Below are positions 9,541 through 17,784 of a stretch of 32,775 nucleotides of DNA, piece after piece. A program made the translations under genes and the position numbers. The stretch is from Sedimentisphaerales bacterium (GTDB lineage: Bacteria > Planctomycetota > Phycisphaerae > Sedimentisphaerales > Anaerobacaceae). How positions within the stretch are numbered: position 1 is the stretch's first letter; each line of letters begins with the position of its first letter. The DNA lies in assembly GCA_016935195.1 (NCBI GenBank), contig JAFGRL010000078.1:1-32775 (forward strand). Reading direction: 5' to 3'. The notes beneath the pieces are model-generated. The model was not told the origin of the DNA, did not search any database, and saw nothing but the letters and a program-made list of their open reading frames with translations.

Positions 9541-10500
9541 TTATTCCTCTGTGTCCCATCCTGGATCAATGACCGATGGTACTTGTTGAGTTCTAACAAC
9601 TTCTTTATACAACTCGGGCCTTCTCGCAGCTATAAATTTTCGCCCTAATGATTTCTCGATTTTCTCAGGAACACAGAGCCCTACAGTTATGTCATTTCCC
9701 AATGTATTACATTCAGTGATGATGTCTCCAAAAGGATCAATAATCATGGAATTGCCGTTTCTAATCTGGTCGTCGTCAACACCTATTGGGTTAGTGAAAA
9801 CAGCGTAAATCCCGTTGTCATATGCACGGGAAGGCACCCACTTAAGGAGCCATTCTCTTGCTTTGGGTCCCATGAACTCCATCCTGAGCGAAATGGGATC
9901 TTCTTCTCGGTTGTCCCATAGTTTCTTATCTACAGGTCCGGCTCCCGGGGTCGGCCAGGGCAGACAGCAGGTTACGTGAGGCATGAAAACGATATCGGCT
10001 CCCATAAGGGTAACTTCTCTTACGTTTTCGGGGATATTATTATCGTAACAAATCAGAATACTGCACTTCCATCCTTTGAGGTCAAAAGTGATAAACTCAT
10101 TTCCGCAAGAGATATTTGGATTAAGAAAAGCATGAATCTTTCTGAACTTTGCCACAAAACCGTTCTCATTGACACAAACATATGTGTTATATAATTTTTC
10201 GGCGTCTATTTCCAACAAGCCGGCCAGTATTGCTATCTGATACTGCTTTGACATCTTTATGAGTTTCTGAACGCTTTGGCCGGTCGGCACAGGTTCAGCG
10301 AAACTGAGCAATTCGGCCCTGGAACAATGTCGCATGAAAGAATAGCTTGGAATACAAACCTCAGGAAAGCTGATAACATCAGCTCTCTGGTCAACGGCTT
10401 TTTTCACCAGTGACTCCATAACCGCAAGGTTGTAATCCTTGTCTGCGTTTTTTGCTTCAAACTGAGCGGCTGCAATGCGAATATTCGGTCGAGCAGACAT
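9541..10500 (-). CDS. Carbon-nitrogen hydrolase (nitrilase superfamily)
   Basis: A 319-residue amidase/nitrilase-fold protein. The Glu-Lys-Cys triad is intact: Glu47 in SFPEVCIPS, Lys121 in KFRKIH and Cys151 in LICYDNN. Family members hydrolyse amides or carbamoyl groups such as N-carbamoylputrescine. An insert between the Cys and the C-terminal part (WPTPGAGPVDKKLWDNREED) makes it unlike the short well-characterised branches, so the substrate is not assigned. I chose the ATG at 10500 because a GGGAGA Shine-Dalgarno lies about 10 nt before it and the fold begins at IRIAAAQFE. A TTG 36 codons further upstream keeps the frame open; that extension resembles a sequence elsewhere in the same intergenic region and is reported separately. 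It is probably the first gene of the run nitrilase-purB-pyrE. Confidence 0.85.
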   Translation of the reverse strand: MSARPNIRIAAAQFEAKNADKDYNLAVMESLVKKAVDQRADVISFPEVCIPSYSFMRHCSRAELLSFAEPVPTGQSVQKLIKMSKQYQIAILAGLLEIDAEKLYNTYVCVNENGFVAKFRKIHAFLNPNISCGNEFITFDLKGWKCSILICYDNNIPENVREVTLMGADIVFMPHVTCCLPWPTPGAGPVDKKLWDNREEDPISLRMEFMGPKAREWLLKWVPSRAYDNGIYAVFTNPIGVDDDQIRNGNSMIIDPFGDIITECNTLGNDITVGLCVPEKIEKSLGRKFIAARRPELYKEVVRTQQVPSVIDPGWDTEE

Positions 10501-10521
10501 AATCAGACATCTCCCATAAAC

Positions 10522-10597
10522 AAATGTATATCCCTGCTTAGCTGCGTCGCTAAGCCTCTTTCTCAATAGAATATCGTACCTATCCTGAAAATTCAAG
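10522..10597 (-). repeat. Inverted homologous segment, copy 1 (in frame with the nitrilase extension)
   Basis: Read on the minus strand, this 76-nt segment aligns without gaps to 10795-10870 read on the plus strand, at 52 of 76 identical bases by hand count. Both translate in the corresponding frame to related 25-residue peptides, sharing 16 of 25 residues with the pattern LNxQDxxDILLxKxLxxxAKQGYT. In this copy the frame runs on into the nitrilase ATG at 10500. Nature unknown. Confidence 0.6.
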
Positions 10598-10794
10598 ATT
10601 TTTAGCAACAGCGAAGTTGCCGTGCAAAAATTCGTGAATTTGCCTTCGCTATCCTACTTCGCCAAAGGCTACGTAGAAACCAGCTATGGCGGACAAGAAG
10701 CAAATGGTATTTAACATAATTAAGAACTTTTGTTCTATCGTATATGGCAATGAAATTCGAGGTGGATTTTGGTGTTGTCGCGGGATAGGAAAAG

Positions 10795-10870
10795 CTTGAA
10801 TCGCCAAGACGGAACTGATATTTTATTAGAGAAGAAGCTTGGCGGCTTAGCTAAACAAGGATATACGCTT
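10795..10870 (+). repeat. Inverted homologous segment, copy 2 (upstream of the TIM-barrel/HEAT gene)
   Basis: Plus-strand partner of 10522-10597. Its frame ends at a TAA immediately after the shared part (10871-10873), 40 nt before the ATG of the downstream gene. Because mismatches avoid breaking the frame, it looks like a remnant or duplicate of coding sequence. A shared regulatory leader is an alternative. Confidence 0.6.
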
Positions 10871-10913
10871 TAATAAGACGGCATAGTTTGAAGATTAATA
10901 TGAAAGGAGCACA

Positions 10914-13109
10914 ATGAGCATGAAGAATTCCAAATCAATGAGATTGTCTGTTATTCTTGCAGTTTTGTTTGCAGCAGCAGGTCTATGCGGTGCACAATCT
11001 GCAGCAGAGCCGCCGAGGACCGAAATTATCAGCACCGCTGACGGCCAGTGGGTTTTGTGGCTGCCTATGGACACCTATCTTGGTGTAGAAACTGCAATTG
11101 ATACGCTGGCCAAAGACTTTAATGTAAATCGAATCTGGTGGCGTGGCGGTCAGGATGATATGTGGCTTGAGAATATCGAGTTCCGCCCAGCCAATCGCTT
11201 CTACTACTATTATTGGGATTGGCTCCGATATTTAAATCGTGAAGTTAAAACCAATGATGCAGCGATTAAGGCAGCCCGCAAGAACGGTCTGGAAATCTGG
11301 TTATGGACAGCCCTTTTTGAATATGGCTGTCAGGCAGATGCCGGTGGCTGCCAGCGATTTCCTTATCAGGGTGAATATAAAATACGTAGCGAGCATCCCG
11401 AATGGGTGCCGGTAAACAAATACGGCACACGAATTCAGGGCGGGCCAATCGAGTTTGCTTATCCCGAGGCACGAAAGACTATTGTTGACAGCATGACCGG
11501 ATACGTCGTTGACAATGGCTATGACGGAATAGTTTTGTACACCTATGTAGAGAACTTTACACTGCGTTATATGGATGAGTTTGGCTATAACCAGCCAATA
11601 GTTGATGAATTCAAGAAGCGTTATGGTGTGGATATTCGTACCCAGCCTTTTGACAAAGATGCCTGGGCTAAATTGCGTGGAGAGTATGTAACTCAGTTTT
11701 TAAGGGAACTACATGCTGGCTTTGCAAAGCACAGCAAGAAAATTTGTATCCAGCTTGAAGCCAATGGCGACAGCCATCTTCCCATGATATGGGTCAGTGG
11801 TGGAAAAGTACGTTCCGTTGGCAACATATATATGGACTGGGAAAGATGGGTTAAAGAAGGACTGGTTAATGAACTGCACATCTACTGGCCTGGCAATGAC
11901 GAAACTGCAAAAAAAGCTCTTGAAATCTGCAAGGGAACGGAGGTGAAGGTTTCCATGCTGCGCAATAGAGGCGATATGCCGCCTGGCGTCATCCGAGCTA
12001 CGATGGTCTGCACGGGCAATACTGCCGAAACAGGTTTTACGTACAAAGATAATATCGGATACGATGATGAAAACACACCTCCACAGCCCATCGAAGCTCT
12101 AAAAGGCGATGATGTTTATGCAAAGCGGAGGGTTCTTTACGTGATTTCAGCAGGCAAACAAAAGGCTGATATTTCTGATATTATTCCATCCGTAAAGGAT
12201 AAGGATAACTACGTGAAGCGCCTCGCATTAAAGGCGTTAGCCAAATTAAATGATCCTAAGGCTGTTCCTGTGCTCGAAGAGGCGCTATGCGACCCTGAAA
12301 ATTCCGTTCGTATGCAGGCTGCCGTTTCTCTCGGTGACCTCCATGGCCCCGATTCTATCGACAGAATTTTCGACACGGTCAAAAAGTATCACCTTATGCA
12401 GTTTGACAATGTTGCAGCCTGTCAGGCGTTGATTAAGATGGCACCGGGGAATTTAGATGCCATAGTTACAAGGGTATCTGACCCCGATTTAAATGTTCGC
12501 CGCGTTGCTGTAACGGTGTTGCAGGCAGGGCTGGATGCACCTGGAGCTAAGGATGCCCTGTTGAAGACAGCAAAGAATGATATGGATGCCTGGATGAGGG
12601 AGCTGGCTTTATCGGCAACTGCCAAATATCAAAAGGACCCCGCGGTCATTCAGGTGATGACAGATGCACTCAATGACCCTGATGAAGTGGTTCAGGTACG
12701 TGCTGCAATGTATCTGACCTGGGTGGTTGGAGCTTTGCCCCCTAACAACAGGCTGGACCTTGATGGGTGGACGAAATTTAATCTTGACTCCGCTGACAGC
12801 CCTTTGGGCAAAACGCAGAGACAGGCATTGGAACTACTTATGAAACTCTTCAGAAAATACGGCGATGGCTGCTCAAGGGATGATGCTGAATGGGGCTGGA
12901 GAGTTGTAGGCAATTCGATATTGTGTTTTGGTAACGAAGGCCAAAAACTGCTCGAGGATACTATTGCGAATAAGCAGGACAGGCGATTGGCAGAGTTGGC
13001 CTGGCAGGTTGTTTATATCAAACAGAAAGCGGCGACTGAATACTGTCCGGTGACAGAAGAGCAGGATAGAGAAGCCCATTTGCATCATCCGTTTCTGAAC
13101 TTGAAATAA
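10914..13109 (+). CDS. Secreted TIM-barrel glycoside-hydrolase-like protein with C-terminal HEAT repeats
   Basis: A 731-residue protein with a signal peptide (basic start, hydrophobic about 10-25, cleavage near CGAQSA). Residues about 38-380 resemble the 'glycosyl hydrolase-like 10' and related TIM barrels of planctomycetes: NRIWWRGGQDD (72-82), a strand ending EIWLWTALFEYG, the HPEWVPVNKYG segment (161-171), and a barrel strand YDGIVLYTYVENF (about 203-215) with candidate acidic residues. Residues about 420-600 are HEAT-type helical repeats (DNYVKRLALKALAKLNDPKAV, ENSVRMQAAVSLGDL, DLNVRRVAVTVLQAG, DEVVQVRAAMYL). I do not recognise a named enzyme, and catalytic residues are unproven. AAAGGAG sits 5 nt before the ATG, which fixes the start. 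It points towards the beta-helix genes on the other strand, and carbohydrate processing outside the cytoplasm is an inference. Confidence 0.75.
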   Translation: MSMKNSKSMRLSVILAVLFAAAGLCGAQSAAEPPRTEIISTADGQWVLWLPMDTYLGVETAIDTLAKDFNVNRIWWRGGQDDMWLENIEFRPANRFYYYYWDWLRYLNREVKTNDAAIKAARKNGLEIWLWTALFEYGCQADAGGCQRFPYQGEYKIRSEHPEWVPVNKYGTRIQGGPIEFAYPEARKTIVDSMTGYVVDNGYDGIVLYTYVENFTLRYMDEFGYNQPIVDEFKKRYGVDIRTQPFDKDAWAKLRGEYVTQFLRELHAGFAKHSKKICIQLEANGDSHLPMIWVSGGKVRSVGNIYMDWERWVKEGLVNELHIYWPGNDETAKKALEICKGTEVKVSMLRNRGDMPPGVIRATMVCTGNTAETGFTYKDNIGYDDENTPPQPIEALKGDDVYAKRRVLYVISAGKQKADISDIIPSVKDKDNYVKRLALKALAKLNDPKAVPVLEEALCDPENSVRMQAAVSLGDLHGPDSIDRIFDTVKKYHLMQFDNVAACQALIKMAPGNLDAIVTRVSDPDLNVRRVAVTVLQAGLDAPGAKDALLKTAKNDMDAWMRELALSATAKYQKDPAVIQVMTDALNDPDEVVQVRAAMYLTWVVGALPPNNRLDLDGWTKFNLDSADSPLGKTQRQALELLMKLFRKYGDGCSRDDAEWGWRVVGNSILCFGNEGQKLLEDTIANKQDRRLAELAWQVVYIKQKAATEYCPVTEEQDREAHLHHPFLNLK

Positions 13110-13211
13110 TATGTTTGGGCACTAAAAATTTAATTTTTCGCTGTGGAGTTGCCGTGTAAAAGTTTGCAAAGCCGCTTTTGGGCTGGTTGCCGAATTAAAA
13201 ATTTAGGCACC

Positions 13212-13307
13212 CTAACAAAACCCAACTTGAATACAAAGAGCCGCTTCGCGGAGCCATTTTAATAGATTTCTCGGCTTCGCTCGAAATGACAAACTGGGTT
13301 TTGTTAG
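13212..13307. repeat. Inverted-repeat element with perfect 13-bp arms between convergent genes
   Basis: Arm CTAACAAAACCCA (13212-13224) is the exact reverse complement of 13295-13307. The 70-nt interior holds a small CCGC-TTC-GCGG hairpin and a TCTCGGCTTCGCTCGAAATGAC stretch of a kind seen as dispersed repeats in several environmental bacterial genomes (from memory, not checked). It lies in the 261-nt gap between the convergent genes ending at 13109 and 13371, where a bidirectional terminator is expected, but no clear T-tract follows the arms. It may be a miniature repeat element, a transcription stop, or both. Confidence 0.6.
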
Positions 13308-13370
13308 AACCTCTTACTTCAGCGTCTTAGTCGGCCACAAGGAATAGGCCTATTTAGACCTTAGCTTTAG

Positions 13371-14609
13371 CTATTCCCATGGATCGGTAATCACAATGTC
13401 GCAGCCACTGGGGACATTTGCAAATTTAGTTAGACCCGTAGAGCCGGCATTGTTAGACCATATTGTATTACGGACATTTATTACGTTGTTCGCTGGTGAA
13501 TTGTGGAAATCAATAAAAGTAAAGGGGTATGTCGTTGACCTGCGAACAAAATTATTTTCAATATCGATGCACATATTCACGGCTCCGGCGACACCATCAG
13601 GGTCAAAATCAATACCGAGTGTCGGGTATGAACCTGAACCCCAGGGTGACCATGGATCGGTATTGAATCTGTTGCGCGCAATTATTCCGTCCTGTGCACC
13701 CTGGAGGCGAATATGAGGACCGGCGCTGCCCTGTAATTCGTTTCCAATAATTTCAAACCGCTGCCCTGTCTCGCCAAGCTGTCGCTGAATCAAAATAGTC
13801 GGATTCCAGGCAGAGTCTTTCTTCCCATTTACCCCAAACCCGCTGCTAATAATGTACAAACCGGCACCGCCGGAGAGCACCGCACCTTCTTTACACTCGG
13901 CTAAGAGGCATCGCAAGATGCGCACCGACGCGTAAACACTGTTGTGGCTGGCGTAGCCATACCCATCAATATATTGAAACCGGCAGCGTGTGAGAAGTCC
14001 GTAAGAGCATTCGGATGCATTGGGGTCCTCGAAACTGCTTTCGCCCGTCCGATCCGGGACAGTTACAACATCTCCGTGCACATTATTAACATAGCAGTTG
14101 TCGATATTCCAGCTCCACCAACCGCTCAGTGAGAACACCGACCCCTGGCTGTCCAGCGAGCCGCTTGGGGAATAGATTTCGAGGTCGGAAAAACCGCCGC
14201 CATCAATGAACTGCCCGGCAGTCTGATTCCAGACCTTAAACAGCGGCTGTCCGTTACGGAAATCGAACTTGATTTTTGATTTCCCCCTCCCCTGGCCTAT
14301 AATCCTTGGGCCGTGCTTGCTCTCGGCGGGCAGGTATGTCAGAGTAGAAGTAACCCGTATGGTGGCACCGCCTGGAATTAAAATCGCATGCCCGTTTGTC
14401 ATCGCCGCGTCGAGAGCTGCCTGAAACGCGGCTGTATCATCGGTTGTGCCGTTTCCTACAGCGCCAAACGATTTGATGTTAACGGTATCGCACGCTGAAT
14501 TGGAGTCAAAAACTCCTCCGTCTGCCGCAATGGTTATTCCCAAGATACTTATCGTCAAAAGAACGACGAAACCGATATTGCGAGGGATGTTCAAAATAGT
14601 ATTTTTCAT
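13371..14609 (-). CDS. Secreted right-handed beta-helix protein, pectate-lyase-superfamily type
   Basis: A 412-residue exported protein. After a signal peptide (hydrophobic about 15-31, cleavage near TIAADGG) the fold opens with VNIKSFGAVGNGTTDDTAAFQAAL, the signature of Pfam Pectate_lyase_3 beta-helices. That group includes polysaccharide lyases, GH55 and phage tailspike-like enzymes. The remaining helix turns are rich in Asn/Gly, and there is no C-terminal dockerin or PEP-CTERM tail. I start it at the ATG at 14609, with a GGAGA Shine-Dalgarno 5-6 nt before it, rather than at an upstream in-frame codon. It is a close paralogue of the first half of the next gene (14690-17425), same strand, 80 nt apart, so the pair arose by tandem duplication. 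Catalytic residues and substrate are not identified. Confidence 0.85.
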   Translation of the reverse strand: MKNTILNIPRNIGFVVLLTISILGITIAADGGVFDSNSACDTVNIKSFGAVGNGTTDDTAAFQAALDAAMTNGHAILIPGGATIRVTSTLTYLPAESKHGPRIIGQGRGKSKIKFDFRNGQPLFKVWNQTAGQFIDGGGFSDLEIYSPSGSLDSQGSVFSLSGWWSWNIDNCYVNNVHGDVVTVPDRTGESSFEDPNASECSYGLLTRCRFQYIDGYGYASHNSVYASVRILRCLLAECKEGAVLSGGAGLYIISSGFGVNGKKDSAWNPTILIQRQLGETGQRFEIIGNELQGSAGPHIRLQGAQDGIIARNRFNTDPWSPWGSGSYPTLGIDFDPDGVAGAVNMCIDIENNFVRRSTTYPFTFIDFHNSPANNVINVRNTIWSNNAGSTGLTKFANVPSGCDIVITDPWE

Positions 14610-14689
14610 AAAGTCTCCTATCTGATTGGTCAATGCACCCAATCATATACCTTATCATTTTTAATTTTTATCAAAGTTATGTATTTGCC

Positions 14690-17425
14690 TCACAGGCTAT
14701 ACCAATCTGCCTGCCAGAGCCATTCTTGCAGCATTTTGGCTAAATCTTTGAAGTCTATATAGCCATCCTCTCGCAGGTCGCAGAGAATATTCCAGTTTGG
14801 TTTGGCATCGGTGCTAAACCAACTATGCGCCAGTATCGAGAAGTCTTCAAAGTTGATTATGCCGTTTCGAGTAAAATCAGCCTGCTTCTGGCTAACTTCA
14901 TCAGCACCCATATCAACTCGGCCCGCCATCATCCTCGGCTCACCATCGATGTCCCTCTCGTTGGCGTCAAAAACAAAACTCGGATCGCCTGCATCTATGC
15001 AAAGTGAACTCCAGCGTAGATGAAAATCGTTGGCATCTAAATCGACGAAGCATGGATCACTTATGATATTTCCCTGGCCAGGCCAACTGCCTTCTATGTT
15101 GCTGTATGTTATCACAGGGGAGCCGCTTATTTGCGGGATTGAGTTTTGCCATATCACACAGTTGGTCACCTCTGCTGAGCAATTGTCCAGCGCGCTGGCG
15201 AAGGTGGTATTTTCAGATATATTACCTGCGATTGTGCAGTTCGTGATTATGCCGTTACATGCGATTAATCCACCAGCCCTGCCGGCCGTGTTATCAGTAA
15301 CCATACAGCTTTTGATTTTTCCTCCGCAGCCCATAAGGCCACCACCAATTTGAGCATCGTTCTGACTAATTACACAGTTGTTGATGGTTCCATCGCAATT
15401 ATTTAAGGCCCCGCCATGCCAGACAGCGGTATTGCGGCTGATTGTACAGTTGCTAATGACAGGATAGCGGCTGCCGGTTGAATAGATACCTCCACCATAT
15501 TCGGCGATATTATCCGTAATGGCACAGCCCACAATACAAGGATCGCCATCTTCGCAGTAAATGCCCCCACCATATTTGGATGTATTGCTATGGATTATGC
15601 AGTTGCTGATAGTAGGGGATGAACCGGAACAGTAAACGGCACTGTTTCCATCAGTAATGGTAAAGCCGGCAATGACACAGTTCTGTTTTTCACCGTTAGA
15701 AAAAGTCACCACAGGACTGTTACTATCACCATTAATGATGGTATCAGCGACTATATCTGGATTATTCGGCTCTTTTGACCGAAGCATTATTTTTTTGCCT
15801 TTGAAATCGATATTTTCGTGATAAACACGCGGGTTGACTACTATCTGGTCGCCATCATTGGCGTTATCAATGGCTGGTTGAATAAAGAAGTATTTTTCCC
15901 CTGAGGTTAAATTCACAACCCAGGGGATTGCGTTCCCAGCCAAGAGGCTTCGCGGGGTTGCATAGATGACGGAGCCAAATTGGTCGTAAGCCTTCACTGT
16001 CCACCATGTCACATCCAAAGGCAATGTTGTTATAATGTTGCTTGGCGGGGTGCAAGTATCGGAGATAATAAGGTAATCCATAACATTATTCGGCTCAGCC
16101 CCAAACAAAAGCTGGTAGCCGGTAACATTTTCCATAGGAACACAGCTCAAAATAACTCCGTTAGAATCAAAAGTACTACCATCAGGCGGACCAATTAGAG
16201 TTACAGCTTCATGCAAACGTTCTGCTGCCCGGTCGATGATTTCGATGCCCGTAGGAATATTTGCAAATTTCGTTAAATTCGTCAGATTGCCAGCCCACAT
16301 AGTATCACGCAGACGTATTACGCCAACCTGTCCTGAATTGTGGAAATCGGCAAAGGTAAATGGATCTGTCGTTGACTTGCGAACATAATTATTGTCAACG
16401 TCGATGCATAAATCCGTAGTGAAACCAACAGGGTCAAAATCAATACCGATTGTGGGGAAAGAACCTGCGCCCCAGGCTGGGTTCGGAACGCTCTCGAATC
16501 TATTGAGCGCAATTTTCCCAAGCTGTCCACTATTCAAACAAATATGAGGACCGGCGCTGCCCTGAAAATCGTTTCCGGTAATTCCAAAGCGCTGCCCGGT
16601 CGCGTTAAGCTGCCTCTGAATCAAAATAGTCGGATTAAAGGCAGAGTCTTTCTTACCATTTAGCGCAAACAAATTGTCATTGACATACAAACCGGCACCA
16701 CCGGAGAGCACCGCGCCTGCGGCACACTGGGCGAGGTAGCTGCGTGTGATGCGCACTGAGGCGGAAACACTATTACGGCCGGCGAAGCCGTACCCGTCAA
16801 CATATTCGAACCGGCAGCGGTTGATAAGTCCACCGGCAGACTCGGATGCGTCCGGGTTTGAAAAATCGGGTTCGTCAGTTCTATTCGGGACAGTTACCAC
16901 ATCTCCATACACGTCATGGACATAACAGTCATCGATATTCCAGTAGAAACAACCGCCTAAGGAAAATACTGCTCCCTGGCTGTCCTGTGAGCCGCTTGTT
17001 GCGTAGATTTCGAGACCCTCAAAACAGACGGCATAAATGTACCTCGCATTAGTCCGGTTCCATATCTTAAACAGCGGCTGTCCGTCATGGAAATCGAACA
17101 GGATTTTGGATTTTCCCTGGCCCTGCCCCATAATCCTTGGGCCGTGTTTGCTCGAGCTGGGCATGTATATCAGAGTCGCGGTAACCCGTATGGTAGCACC
17201 GCCGGGAATTAAAATCGCATGCCCGTATGACATTGCCGAATTAAGAGCCGCCTGAAACGCGGCTGTATCATCGGTTACGCCGTCTCCTATGGCACCGAAC
17301 GATTTGATATTAACGGCATCATTGGGGTCAAAAACCGCTCCGTCTGCCGTAATAGTTATTCTTAGGATGCTGATAGTGAATAAAATGAAGACAATTAAGC
17401 TGAACCGGGATTTTTCAGATACCAC
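14690..17425 (-). CDS. Large secreted beta-helix protein with choice-of-anchor Q region and C-terminal dockerin-like domain
   Basis: A 911-residue multidomain exported protein. Order: signal peptide (to about residue 29); Pectate_lyase_3-type beta-helix (about 35-405, opening VNIKSFGAIGDGVTDDTAAFQAAL) paralogous to the protein at 13371-14609; a beta-sandwich-like linker (about 410-505); a second parallel beta-helix with repeated 'NCxIxxNxAxxGGG' turns (about 510-780); the choice-of-anchor Q ending LCIDAGDP...DIDGEPR...GRVDMGADE; and a dockerin-like EF-hand pair (ADFTRNGIINFEDFSILAHSW, then CDLREDGYIDFKDLAKMLQEWL). An AAAGGAGG lies exactly 5 nt before a GTG at 17425, so I start there rather than at the TTG one codon earlier. 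A role in pectin-like polysaccharide binding or cleavage is an inference. Confidence 0.85.
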   Translation of the reverse strand: MVSEKSRFSLIVFILFTISILRITITADGAVFDPNDAVNIKSFGAIGDGVTDDTAAFQAALNSAMSYGHAILIPGGATIRVTATLIYMPSSSKHGPRIMGQGQGKSKILFDFHDGQPLFKIWNRTNARYIYAVCFEGLEIYATSGSQDSQGAVFSLGGCFYWNIDDCYVHDVYGDVVTVPNRTDEPDFSNPDASESAGGLINRCRFEYVDGYGFAGRNSVSASVRITRSYLAQCAAGAVLSGGAGLYVNDNLFALNGKKDSAFNPTILIQRQLNATGQRFGITGNDFQGSAGPHICLNSGQLGKIALNRFESVPNPAWGAGSFPTIGIDFDPVGFTTDLCIDVDNNYVRKSTTDPFTFADFHNSGQVGVIRLRDTMWAGNLTNLTKFANIPTGIEIIDRAAERLHEAVTLIGPPDGSTFDSNGVILSCVPMENVTGYQLLFGAEPNNVMDYLIISDTCTPPSNIITTLPLDVTWWTVKAYDQFGSVIYATPRSLLAGNAIPWVVNLTSGEKYFFIQPAIDNANDGDQIVVNPRVYHENIDFKGKKIMLRSKEPNNPDIVADTIINGDSNSPVVTFSNGEKQNCVIAGFTITDGNSAVYCSGSSPTISNCIIHSNTSKYGGGIYCEDGDPCIVGCAITDNIAEYGGGIYSTGSRYPVISNCTISRNTAVWHGGALNNCDGTINNCVISQNDAQIGGGLMGCGGKIKSCMVTDNTAGRAGGLIACNGIITNCTIAGNISENTTFASALDNCSAEVTNCVIWQNSIPQISGSPVITYSNIEGSWPGQGNIISDPCFVDLDANDFHLRWSSLCIDAGDPSFVFDANERDIDGEPRMMAGRVDMGADEVSQKQADFTRNGIINFEDFSILAHSWFSTDAKPNWNILCDLREDGYIDFKDLAKMLQEWLWQADWYSL

Positions 17426-17784
17426 CAAATCCTCCTTTAATAACCAATTTCAGTATCTGATAATACTATGTTTTCGCCGAAAACGCAAGATTAAAAACCG
17501 TTTTTAAACCATTTTTTTCTGCCGGGGATTTCAATCAAAAGCGCAGGGGGTAGATGGCGAAAACCAGTATTTTTGAAAAATTTTAACTTCTTTTTTTACA
17601 AGTGGTTAGGGTAAGAATCATTCGCTGGGGGCGGTTTTTTTCGCAACAAATGCGCATATTGGTGCAAGTTTAAAAGCAAGGATTGCCAAGGACGGTATTT
17701 GGGCGTGTTGGCAGTTTGATTGTTTTGGCTTCAAGGCTGAGTTGGTTTTATCAAGCTGTCGTAGATTTAACTGAGGATGATCGT
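17426..17784. other. Intergenic region spanning the left edge of the prophage remnant
   Basis: These 359 nt lie between the divergent beta-helix gene and the portal gene. A near-perfect palindrome GTTTTCG-C-CGAAAAC (17470-17484) lies upstream of the minus-strand gene and could be an operator. Short open frames from about 17610 to 17735 encode peptides I cannot place; they may be the tail of a lost phage gene. No terminase or integrase sequence, no integration-site repeat and no terminator were recognised. The host/phage boundary lies somewhere in this stretch. Confidence 0.5.
17470..17484. promoter_or_regulatory. Palindrome, possible operator for the beta-helix gene
   Basis: A 15-bp palindrome with 7-bp arms around a central C. 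It is 45 nt upstream of the GTG start at 17425 and within an AT-rich stretch that could carry the promoter. Function is inferred from position only. Confidence 0.3.

Larger units (their letters stand above)
10501..10913. other. Divergent intergenic region (413 nt) with inverted homologous segments and small palindromes
   Basis: This gap separates the minus-strand nitrilase from the plus-strand TIM-barrel gene, so it must hold both promoters. No confident -35/-10 pair was identified. Visible structure: two diverged copies of one segment in opposite orientation (10522-10597 and 10795-10870), a perfect AAATTC-GT-GAATTT palindrome at 10628-10641, and an imperfect hairpin at 10660-10691 (CGCCAAAG arm against CTATGGCG). 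The plus-strand gene has a strong AAAGGAG just before its ATG. No convincing independent gene was found here. Confidence 0.7.

Noticed and set aside
10753-10873. Small plus-strand frame containing the second inverted copy
   Set aside because: No start with a Shine-Dalgarno. The peptide is interesting only because of its similarity to 10522-10597, so it is reported as a repeat rather than a gene.
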